NCBI GenBank assembly: GCA_964458125.1
Contig: CAYWHE010000182.1
Location: 1-8,572, forward strand
Length of the DNA: 8,572 bases
Source: CAYWHE01 sp964458125
GTDB taxonomy: Bacteria > Bacteroidota > Bacteroidia > AKYH767-A > OLB10
Direction: 5' to 3'
Each line of letters opens with the position of its first letter. Position 1 is the stretch's first letter. The notes beneath the pieces are model-generated. The model worked only from the letters and a program-made list of their open reading frames with translations, did not search any database and had not been told where the DNA came from. This document shows positions 1-6,504 of the stretch, piece by piece. The position numbers and the translations under genes were made by a program.

Positions 1-336
1 CTCGGTATGAGCCAGGCGGAAACGGAAAAATGGAGCTGGCGCGGAACACGCGAAGGAGAAAAACTGAGGATTAAGTCACCCGAAGGCTGGACGGTTTTTG
101 GAGCTATCTGGTCCGATAATTCAAGCGGTTTTACTGCACTGGCCGGTGGATGCAGACTGCCAAACGGCACCTGGGCAGATCCCGGTCTGTTTTCAACCGG
201 TTTCTGGTGGTGTGATTCCGAATACGATGATGCAGACGCCATGTACCGTTACCTGGACTATAAAAACACAGGCGTTTTCAGATCTCATACGGCCAGGACT
301 TACGGACTCAGCGTTCGTTGCGTCAGGGACAAATAA
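1..336 (+). CDS. FISUMP-domain protein, C-terminal fragment (5' end outside window)
   Basis: The reading frame is open from the first base and ends at TAA 334-336, so only the last 111 residues are visible. The ATG at base 7 lies inside the conserved domain (the preceding codons read Leu-Gly, giving LGMSQAE), so it is very unlikely to be the true start. The pattern matches the Fibrobacter succinogenes major paralogous domain (TIGR02145 type): W-RGT--G-KL near the start, then NSSGFTALAGG, GFWWCDSE, YRYLDY, and the family's usual ending YGLSVRCVRD. These domains occur in many copies in secreted or lipid-anchored Bacteroidota and Fibrobacteres proteins; their function is not established, and a C-type-lectin-like or formylglycine-enzyme-like fold has been suggested. 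The gene ends right after the domain, so there is no T9SS tail. The signal peptide and any upstream domains are outside the window. Confidence 0.85.
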   Translation, partial: LGMSQAETEKWSWRGTREGEKLRIKSPEGWTVFGAIWSDNSSGFTALAGGCRLPNGTWADPGLFSTGFWWCDSEYDDADAMYRYLDYKNTGVFRSHTARTYGLSVRCVRDK

Positions 337-352
337 TCCCATTAATTTTCAT

Positions 353-377
353 CGGGCATGCTTTGGGTTCATGCCCG
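353..377 (+). terminator. Possible hairpin terminator after the FISUMP gene
   Basis: A perfect 8-bp stem (cgggcatg at 353-360, catgcccg at 370-377) encloses a 9-nt loop, starting 17 bases after the stop codon. No proper U-tract follows: the next bases are cgcggtcacacttttg. It may therefore be a weak or factor-assisted terminator, or an mRNA 3'-end stabilising hairpin. Confidence 0.45.
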
Positions 378-570
378 CGCGGTCACACTTTTGATTTAAA
401 CCAGTAAAGCCCGCCGGCATTCGGGACTTGCCGCTATTTAATCTTTGGCCACCGGAAGGTTGATCAGCGCAGGTTAAAACGGCGTTGTTGGGATGAAAAA
501 TTCCGGTTATTTTTTCATGCCCTTCCGGTACTGCGATCAGAACGGCATGAAGGGCCTGCGGCTATTTTTC

Positions 571-587
571 AACATTACCGGAATGTT
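571..587. repeat. Short inverted repeat aacatt-accgg-aatgtt
   Basis: Two 6-bp arms (571-576 and 582-587) flank a 5-base spacer in the leader region about 90 bp upstream of the promoter-like element. It could be a small hairpin or a protein-binding dyad, but a dyad of this size is also expected by chance. Confidence 0.25.
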
Positions 588-619
588 ATAAAAGGGCTAT
601 TTTTTTCAGTCAAAAACTA

Positions 620-664
620 CCCTTTAAATAACGATTTCATAGGCTTAAGTTTCCCTTTAGATAA
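620..664. repeat. Direct repeat ccctttaRataa, two copies 33 bp apart
   Basis: ccctttaaataa (620-631) and ccctttagataa (653-664) match at 11 of 12 bases and are 33 bp apart start to start, close to three helical turns. The second copy lies where a -33 element would be expected for the promoter at 676-683. Two such sites on the same DNA face would suit an activator or repressor, but no regulator is identified in the window. Confidence 0.35.
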
Positions 665-667
665 AGG
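654..667. promoter_or_regulatory. Candidate operator dyad over the promoter
   Basis: CCTTTAGATAAAGG is a perfect 5-bp dyad with a 4-base centre. It overlaps the second copy of the direct repeat and ends 9 bases before the -7-like element. The upstream repeat copy keeps only one intact arm (CCTTT, then AAATAACG). Its position suits a repressor or activator site, but the assignment rests on symmetry and location alone. Confidence 0.3.
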
Positions 668-675
668 AACGAAGG

Positions 676-683
676 CATCTTTG
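676..683 (+). promoter_or_regulatory. Bacteroidota-type -7 promoter element (catctttg)
   Basis: The octamer catctttg matches the Bacteroidota sigma-ABfr -7 consensus TAnnTTTG at all fixed positions but the first. It is followed by cagc, a common context in this phylum. It would place the transcript start near 690 and give a leader of about 30 nt before the ATG at 723. No clear TTG is seen at -33; the dyad and repeat occupy that position. Confidence 0.5.
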
Positions 684-722
684 CAGCGCTTATCAATAGT
701 GATAAGAAAAAAAAATACAAAA

Positions 723-2402
723 ATGAAAAACAAAAAAATTTCAAAAATCTTCGCTTATGCAGTCCTTGCATTTGCGTCTGTCTCCCACGGATTTGCACAG
801 ACAAATCTGGGAGCTGAATGCGGATGTCCCACCCCGGTGTCATCCCGCCCGACAGTTTTATTGTCAACGCTGGCCACCAATGGCGGTGCCGGCGATGGCG
901 AGCTGATTGCCAACAATGTTATCCTGGATTGCTCCAAAACATGGATCCTGGATAAGAAAATTTACGTGGCCCCCGGTAAAACGCTGACCATCCTCCCGGG
1001 CACTGTAATCAAGGGAAGAGAGTACGTTGGTCAACCGGCCAATGCCACGGCCCTTTGTGTGGAAGTCGGCGGAAAAATATTGGCCTCCGGTTCCGAAGAT
1101 TGTCAAATCGTTTTTACGGCTGAAGCGGATAACCTGGACGGCACCTATCCGATTTCAAATCAGGGTAAATGGGGAGGCGTGTTGGTGGCTGGTAAAGCGA
1201 CTAATAACTTAACCCTTGCCGCTAATGGTCCTTTCACGGCGGGTTCCGGTAACGGAAAACTTTGCGTGGCTGATGGCCTTGGAACCTTTGAAGGATTTGC
1301 TTCCTCCAATACAAAGGATCAGTTTGGCGTAAACCTCACCGGCGGCGGCGTATTTGACGACGATGACAATTCAGGTATCCTGAAATACGTCTCCATCCGT
1401 CATGCCGGCGCCATACTGACGGTAGGCGGTGAAATTAACGGGCTGACGCTAGGTTCGGTTGGTCGCGGAACCACCATCGAAAACATCGAAATCATTTCCT
1501 GTGCCGATGACGGTATTGAATTTTTCGGTGGTACGGTAAATGTAAAATACTGCAGCATGTTGTTTGGAAATGATGACAATTTCGACTGGGATGACGGCTG
1601 GAAAGGAAAATCACAGTTTCTCTTCATTTTACAAAATCAGGCAGGACAAGGTAGCCCGGATAATGACAACGGTTTTGAGTGCGATGCCGATGATCAGAAA
1701 TCAAATTTATTGCCCCGCTCCCATCCCGTCATTTATAATGCCACCATTATCGGAAACGGAAAAACCACCCTTACCAGCGATAACAGCGCTTTAGCAGGTA
1801 TCAACGCCAAAGAGCTTACGGAAGGTGAAATTTATAATTCGGTGATTGCCAATTTTAAATCCGGATTTAACATGACCAAAGCACTCGGAACAAGAACCGG
1901 AACCAGCGAAGCTTACCACAACTGGTCGGTGGCAAACGGAAACGGAAGCCAGAGCTTAAAAGTAAAGTGCAACACTTTTGTCGGTAATGTGGATGCCTTA
2001 ACCGTCGACAAACTTGCTGCCAATGTGCTGGCCGCTGACAATACCCAGTTTACAACCACTGATCTGAACAATGTGGTGGCAACCATCCCCGGTTTCGATT
2101 ATGGTTTAATTATCAACGGAACGACGAATGTCACCACGCACCAGGTTGATGCTGTTCCAAATCCTGCCTTATCCACCACCGGCTGCCCGGCTACACCGGT
2201 AGACGGATTTTTCGTACCTGCCGCTTACCGTGGCGCATTTGCCTCAACCGGCCAGAACTGGTTATCCAACTGGACGTATGCCGCCGTACTGGCAACCGTA
2301 AACGGATTACAACCCTGCCCGACGGATATTAACGGTGACGGTGTAACCAACAACGTTGACTTCCTGCAGTTACTTGGTCAGTTTAACCAAACCTGCGATT
2401 AA
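723..2402 (+). CDS. Secreted beta-helix-like protein with C-terminal EF-hand (dockerin-like) repeat
   Basis: A 559-residue exported protein. I chose the ATG at 723 over the in-frame TTG at 681 because it begins a clean signal peptide (MKNKK, a hydrophobic core, then GFA|Q at residues 23-26) and because 681 lies within the promoter-like element. The body (about 27-520) belongs to a widespread Bacteroidota secreted family, recognised by LTILPGTVIKG, W-GGVLVAGKA, DDDDNSGILKYVSIRH (212-227), ADDGIEFFGGTVN (261-273) and DDNFDWDDGWKGK (284-296). Its regularly spaced strands suggest a right-handed beta-helix with acidic, perhaps calcium-binding, turns; no catalytic site is identifiable. Relatives that I recall usually end in a T9SS domain or start as lipoproteins. 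This one instead ends in a single EF-hand repeat, DINGDG at 535-540 with D546, bracketed by C532 and C558, one residue before the stop. The next gene starts 37 bp downstream, so the two are probably co-transcribed. Confidence 0.9.
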   Translation: MKNKKISKIFAYAVLAFASVSHGFAQTNLGAECGCPTPVSSRPTVLLSTLATNGGAGDGELIANNVILDCSKTWILDKKIYVAPGKTLTILPGTVIKGREYVGQPANATALCVEVGGKILASGSEDCQIVFTAEADNLDGTYPISNQGKWGGVLVAGKATNNLTLAANGPFTAGSGNGKLCVADGLGTFEGFASSNTKDQFGVNLTGGGVFDDDDNSGILKYVSIRHAGAILTVGGEINGLTLGSVGRGTTIENIEIISCADDGIEFFGGTVNVKYCSMLFGNDDNFDWDDGWKGKSQFLFILQNQAGQGSPDNDNGFECDADDQKSNLLPRSHPVIYNATIIGNGKTTLTSDNSALAGINAKELTEGEIYNSVIANFKSGFNMTKALGTRTGTSEAYHNWSVANGNGSQSLKVKCNTFVGNVDALTVDKLAANVLAADNTQFTTTDLNNVVATIPGFDYGLIINGTTNVTTHQVDAVPNPALSTTGCPATPVDGFFVPAAYRGAFASTGQNWLSNWTYAAVLATVNGLQPCPTDINGDGVTNNVDFLQLLGQFNQTCD

Positions 2403-2439
2403 GCAATTAAACCCTCGAAAGAAGCTAACCATAAAACAT

Positions 2440-5400
2440 ATGAAAAAATTAATTTTTGGAATCGGACTGGTCGTGGCAGGTTTTTATGCCAGGGCCCAAA
2501 ACGGACTTGAAAATGTGGTGGTGGAAAAATACTACGTTTCCAACGCAGCAGATTCATCAGGCAGCGCCGGTGACCTCCCGGTCGGATCGGTAACCTACCG
2601 TTTATACGCAGATATGCTTCCCGGATACAACTTCCAGGCGCTGTATGGCACAGGTACTCACACCTTGTTGATCAGCAGCAGCACGGCATTCTTCAACAAC
2701 TCGGATTACGGCGGAACCACACCGTCCATCAGCGCCACCAACGTTCGTAAAAATTCGGCCCTGATTGATTCGTATTTCTCCGTTGGCGGAGCGGCAACCG
2801 GAAAGGCGGGTGTGCTGAAATCGGAAGATACCGACGGTTCACCCGGAAATGCGCAGAATATTCTGCAGAATAATGACCCTTCCGCTTCAGGACCCATCAA
2901 TATCGGAACTACAGCGAGTTTGGCCGCCAATGACGGAATGATTCCGGGATCTCCGCTTGCAGTCACGTTTGTGGGAATCAACAATACCGGAAATGGCGAC
3001 CTGGGCGTTTTTGACGGAACCAGCCTGGTGGGCGGATTGTTCACGACCTCCAACGGTTCGGTTGCCGCGCTCGGCGGTGCTACCGGCCCGACTGCTGCCA
3101 ACCGGGTATTGATCGGACAATTTACCACAACGGGAATTTTCCATTTTGAACTGAATATTCAAATCGGAACACCCGGCGGAGGCGTTCAAAATTTTGTGGC
3201 AGCCAACCCGACAGGAGCTGAAATTACGGCTTCCTTCCTGACCGGTACTTATGGCGTTCCAAACATACCTCCCACGGTCAGCATTACGGCGCCCCTGAAC
3301 AATGCCACCTATTTAACAGGTGCAACGGTGGCAATTTCTGCCGCTGCGGCAGATGCCGACGGAACGGTTGACTCGGTTCAATTCTATGTGGATGGAGTGA
3401 AAACCGGTACGGTTACCGCAGGCCCGGTTTATAACATCAACTGGACCGCAGTTGTCGGATCACATATCCTGACAGCCAAAGCCTATGATGACAACATGGC
3501 CGTTACCACTTCCGCGCCTGTTGTTGTAATTGTCGGAAATGTGGTACCCCCGTCAGTCAGCATCACCTCTCCTGCCAACGGTTCCACCTTTACATTGGGA
3601 AATACCGTGAATATTCAGGCAACAGCCGCCGATCTGGACGGCAACGTGGATTCCGTGGAATTCTTTGTTGACGGAAGCAAAATCGGTACCGACGTGTCCG
3701 GTCCTGGTCCTTATACCTTCAGCTGGCCGGCCAGCGTTGGTGTGCACAGCCTGACGGCAAAAGCATCAGACAATGATCATGCAACCACAACCTCTGCCGC
3801 CGTTTCCATCACGGTATTTGATTCCAGCAGCGCCTATGTGCTGTTGACCTCACAAAACCCCTGTGCCAACGGCGGGACGTTCTGTCTCCCGTTAACGGCC
3901 ATTGTGCCGGTGGATAATGTTATCGGTTATGATGTGGTGCTTCAGTATAACAAAGTAAAGGTTGCTCCTACGGGAGTGATCGTGGTGAGCAATGATCTGG
4001 TGAATCCCTACTACACCTCAACTATTAACAGCATTGATACCGCCGGCGGCCTGATGAATATTTCCGTATTCTTCAACGGCTCTGCACCGGCCAATACCGA
4101 ATTTAACGGAACGGGCGAAGTTTTCTGTGTGGAGTTTGCAAAGACGCTTAACTTCCAGCCTGTTGATACGGCGGTATTTTCGATTTCAAATTTACAGGAA
4201 AGCTATTATACCGGCGTATTGCCAAAAGTCGTTAGTCCCGGCAATTACATCACGTATCAGCAAACGGCTTATAACAGCAGTCTGAAATTCTGGCTGGATA
4301 ACAGTCCGGTAAAATATGATATCGGTAACCCGGCGTCCTACCTGATCACGAATATTTTTGGAAATGATTCCAGCTGCTCCAATCAATCGCTTGCCGCTGT
4401 ACAACCTGACCTGAACGGTAACTTCAGTTACGATGTAACCAACGGACCTGCTGTTAATATTCAGAAGGATATATTGGGAACCACCAGTGTTCAGCCTGTC
4501 GTTAACGGATTCGATGCCTACCTGACCAAGCGCGTACTGATTAATGATATGACGTTTATTCCTTCCGTTTACCAGGCTATCGCCATGGATGTGAACACGG
4601 ACGGAGTTATCAGCGCCGGGGATCTTTCCCAGATCAACCAGCGCACGGTATTGATAATTGGGGAGTACCGCCAGGATTGGAACTACAACGGCGCCGGTGT
4701 TTCAAACGGACAGCCTTCCAAAGACTGGTTGTTTATCGATGGCAATACCCTTAACTCAGACCCTGCTTACCTGATTTCCTCAACCTTTCCTTCCAATGAT
4801 GGCATCGGTTATTCAAAGGCCAAAGTTCCACAAGTACCTTTCTGTTTACCGGTTCCGATTTATAACCAGACTACCTGCCGTGTAATCGGTGCCGATACTT
4901 ACAAAGGCATCCTGCTGGGTGACGTGAATGGAAACTATGCCACCGTTGTTCCCAACAACCTCTTCAGATCCGGTTCGACCGAACGTCTTGTATTTGACCT
5001 GACCAGGGCCACTGTAAACGGTTCTTATGTTGATGTTCCGGTATCAGTATGGTCCAGCCAGCCGGTTAACGCTTTGGATTTTGCCATGAATTTCAATGAG
5101 TCTAACCTGTCGTATAACAGCATCCTGGATCATACCAATTACATGGAGTCATTGTCCAACTTCAGTATAAGCGACCATATCCTGCGGTTTACTTCCTACA
5201 GTCTGAAAAACTATGATCTGAGCGTTGCTCCCCTGTCCGTTCGTTTCATAGCCAAAGGAGGCCGGATCAATAAATCTGATCTGTATACCACCGAAGGATT
5301 CATCAATGGTGAGCGTGCAGGTGTCGAGATTATAGGAGCAGGTGATGCTTCAGATGCCAGCATAGCCGTTTATCCGAATCCCGCTAATGGTATACTAAAT

Positions 5401-5589
5401 GTGGTTTCTACCGAAGATGCCCGTATCCTGTTGCTGGACCTGAATGGAAAAGCAGTGATGAGCGAACTTTCAGTGAATGCGAATCAGCGCCGGGAGATCA
5501 ACACAACGGATCTGGCAGCCGGTGTTTACATGCTGAAAATAGCAAACGATAACTTTATTTCGATGAAAAAAATTGTGATTAAAAAGTAA
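2440..5589 (+). CDS. Large modular T9SS surface protein with Ig-like, cohesin-like and dockerin-like domains
   Basis: A 1049-residue secreted protein. The ATG at 2440 starts an ideal signal peptide (cleavage ARA|Q at 17-20); the in-frame ATG at 2356 would overlap the previous gene and bury the signal. Domains: 21-276, an N-terminal domain I cannot name (YYVSNAADSSGS, LPVGSVTYRLY, FNNSDYGG), of a type I recall from other Bacteroidota surface proteins; 277-369 and 370-459, two similar bacterial Ig-like (Big_7-type) repeats, each with DSV-F-VDG and LTAKA; 466 to about 610, a cohesin-like beta-sandwich (VIGYDVVLQYN at 494-504); about 680-735, a dockerin-like pair with a degenerate first half (VNGFDAYL) and a good EF loop DVNTDG at 717-722 plus D728; GDVNGNY at 827-833; 848-967, a second cohesin-like domain; 975-1049, a canonical T9SS type A sorting domain (YPNPANG, LAAGVYMLKI, final KKIVIKK). 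It is probably exported and anchored at the cell surface as an adhesin or scaffold. No enzyme domain is seen. Confidence 0.92.
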   Translation: MKKLIFGIGLVVAGFYARAQNGLENVVVEKYYVSNAADSSGSAGDLPVGSVTYRLYADMLPGYNFQALYGTGTHTLLISSSTAFFNNSDYGGTTPSISATNVRKNSALIDSYFSVGGAATGKAGVLKSEDTDGSPGNAQNILQNNDPSASGPINIGTTASLAANDGMIPGSPLAVTFVGINNTGNGDLGVFDGTSLVGGLFTTSNGSVAALGGATGPTAANRVLIGQFTTTGIFHFELNIQIGTPGGGVQNFVAANPTGAEITASFLTGTYGVPNIPPTVSITAPLNNATYLTGATVAISAAAADADGTVDSVQFYVDGVKTGTVTAGPVYNINWTAVVGSHILTAKAYDDNMAVTTSAPVVVIVGNVVPPSVSITSPANGSTFTLGNTVNIQATAADLDGNVDSVEFFVDGSKIGTDVSGPGPYTFSWPASVGVHSLTAKASDNDHATTTSAAVSITVFDSSSAYVLLTSQNPCANGGTFCLPLTAIVPVDNVIGYDVVLQYNKVKVAPTGVIVVSNDLVNPYYTSTINSIDTAGGLMNISVFFNGSAPANTEFNGTGEVFCVEFAKTLNFQPVDTAVFSISNLQESYYTGVLPKVVSPGNYITYQQTAYNSSLKFWLDNSPVKYDIGNPASYLITNIFGNDSSCSNQSLAAVQPDLNGNFSYDVTNGPAVNIQKDILGTTSVQPVVNGFDAYLTKRVLINDMTFIPSVYQAIAMDVNTDGVISAGDLSQINQRTVLIIGEYRQDWNYNGAGVSNGQPSKDWLFIDGNTLNSDPAYLISSTFPSNDGIGYSKAKVPQVPFCLPVPIYNQTTCRVIGADTYKGILLGDVNGNYATVVPNNLFRSGSTERLVFDLTRATVNGSYVDVPVSVWSSQPVNALDFAMNFNESNLSYNSILDHTNYMESLSNFSISDHILRFTSYSLKNYDLSVAPLSVRFIAKGGRINKSDLYTTEGFINGERAGVEIIGAGDASDASIAVYPNPANGILNVVSTEDARILLLDLNGKAVMSELSVNANQRREINTTDLAAGVYMLKIANDNFISMKKIVIKK

Positions 5590-5599
5590 GTTAGTTTTT

Positions 5600-5630
5600 A
5601 AAAAGCCCCGGTGATGAACCGGGGCTTTTT
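5600..5630 (+). terminator. Strong rho-independent terminator
   Basis: A 12-bp perfect stem (aaaaagccccgg at 5600-5611, ccggggcttttt at 5619-5630) with a 7-base loop tgatgaa begins 10 bases after the stop codon of the 1049-residue protein. The T-rich tract continues past the stem as tgtttt. It should end the two-gene operon, and the A/T-flanked stem could also act on the other strand. It implies that the gene at 5822 has its own promoter. Confidence 0.93.
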
Positions 5631-5660
5631 TGTTTTGCCGGTGATGAGATGCGGCGGCTG

Positions 5661-5715
5661 AAATGGAAGGAAATCAGGTGAGGAGAACTGAAATTTTCAA
5701 TTTTAAATGGAAGGA
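5661..5715. repeat. Direct repeat aaatggaagga, two copies 44 bp apart
   Basis: Identical 11-base copies at 5661-5671 and 5705-5715 lie in the 191-bp gap between the terminator and the next gene, about four helical turns apart. A shorter word, aattgtcc, also recurs at 5728-5735 and 5799-5806. The region is purine-rich, which raises the chance of coincidence. It must contain the promoter of the gene at 5822, yet no good TAnnTTTG element was found; the nearest is taaattg at 5797-5803, one base short. Confidence 0.3.
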
Positions 5716-5821
5716 GCAGGTTTAGGCAATTGTCCAGATTAAAAATAACTAAACTAACGATAATATTCCGGTAATACGCGATGAAAACCATTGAGCTAAA
5801 TTGTCCTTTTTAAAACGAAAA

Positions 5822-6385
5822 ATGAAACGAACTGCACGGCCCTGGTTATTTTCATTCCTGTTGGTTTTCGGAATACAAGTTTCAAGGGCACAAATTAATC
5901 CAAATGCCTGCTGGAAATGCATTCCGGTAAGCATCACGGTACAACCTGTAAGCCCGGCCAGCAGCTGTGTTGGCAACGGCAACGTAACCTTTCATGTTGG
6001 GGTCAGCGGCACAGGACCGTTTACCTATCAATGGCAGGAAAACATGGTTAATCTGACCGACACCGGTTGTTACGGCGGGACCCAGACAGCCACCCTGACC
6101 ATCCTGAATCCTCCAGCTTCTATCCATGGAAAGTTCTACCGTTGCCTGATCAATAACTGCAAGGGAAAAATGGCCATTACCAATAACTCAGCCATGCTTA
6201 CCCTGGGTTTTCTGCCTTCCGATTTTAACCAGGACGGATTAACGGATATACTTGACTTTGGATTGTTCCTTCAAAAGTTCAATACCAGCTGTATAAACTG
6301 CCCGGAGGACATCAACCAGGACGGGATAATCAATATTGATGACTTCCTGGTTTTTCTGGCCCGCTTCGGAATGAGCTGCCTGTAA
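5822..6385 (+). CDS. Small secreted Ig-like protein with two C-terminal dockerin-like EF-hand repeats
   Basis: A 187-residue exported protein. The ATG at 5822 is preferred over the in-frame TTG at 5801 because it directly begins a signal peptide (MKRTARP, hydrophobic stretch, SRA|Q at 21-24). Residues about 36-128 form an Ig-like domain: C49 and C108 fit the usual disulfide, W71 (YQWQ) the core tryptophan, and FYRCLINN the last-strand motif. Further cysteines at 30, 33, 83 and 113 suggest extra disulfides. Two EF-hand repeats fill the rest: DFNQDG at 134-139 with D145, and DINQDG at 163-168 with D174, both followed by F-L--F and a C three or four residues after the last F (C157, C186). Two such repeats are what a type I dockerin contains, but the tail also resembles the single repeat ending the protein encoded at 723-2402. 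There is no T9SS domain. It may be an adaptor or a surface-attached binding protein; no enzymatic motif is visible. Confidence 0.85.
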   Translation: MKRTARPWLFSFLLVFGIQVSRAQINPNACWKCIPVSITVQPVSPASSCVGNGNVTFHVGVSGTGPFTYQWQENMVNLTDTGCYGGTQTATLTILNPPASIHGKFYRCLINNCKGKMAITNNSAMLTLGFLPSDFNQDGLTDILDFGLFLQKFNTSCINCPEDINQDGIINIDDFLVFLARFGMSCL

Positions 6386-6496
6386 ATTCCTCCGGTCGTT
6401 CCTCCAAGGGTGTTGCTAACAGAAATGTAATAAACCCGTAAGCATTTGTTGACACGCGGCATTTAAAATAGTAAGAAATTAGCCTATTCAAAACAC

Positions 6497-6500
6497 GGAG
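6497..6500 (+). promoter_or_regulatory. Ribosome binding site (ggag) for the gene at 6505
   Basis: ggag lies four bases upstream of the ATG at 6505. It is the clearest Shine-Dalgarno-like sequence of the four secreted-protein genes, which otherwise have A-rich leaders, and it supports this start. The spacing is on the short side. Confidence 0.5.
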
Positions 6501-6504
6501 AAAT

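Larger units (their letters stand above)
337..722. other. 386-bp intergenic region, non-coding
   Basis: No convincing coding frame is present. The frame running through 98-394 is a shadow of the FISUMP gene. The region holds a hairpin just after the FISUMP stop (353-377), a long-loop inverted repeat (519-525 with 549-555, gcccttc/gaagggc), a short hairpin (571-587, aacatt-accgg-aatgtt), several T-rich runs, and a repeat plus dyad next to the promoter-like element at 676-683. No tRNA or recognisable riboswitch was seen. Transcription of the secreted-protein operon most likely starts at the right-hand end of this region. Confidence 0.7.

Noticed and set aside
681..722. TTG at 681 as the start of the beta-helix gene
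   Set aside because: It lies within the -7-like element and would put a charged 14-residue extension before an otherwise ideal signal peptide that starts at the ATG at 723.
2356..2439. ATG at 2356 as the start of the large surface protein
   Set aside because: It would overlap the previous gene by 47 bases and place 28 polar residues before the signal peptide; the ATG at 2440 fits better.
2706..3189. Minus-strand open frames of 140 and 100 codons
   Set aside because: They are antisense to the N-terminal domain of the 1049-residue protein, are Pro/Ala/Ser-rich in the way antisense frames of GC-biased genes are, and have no leader or motif.
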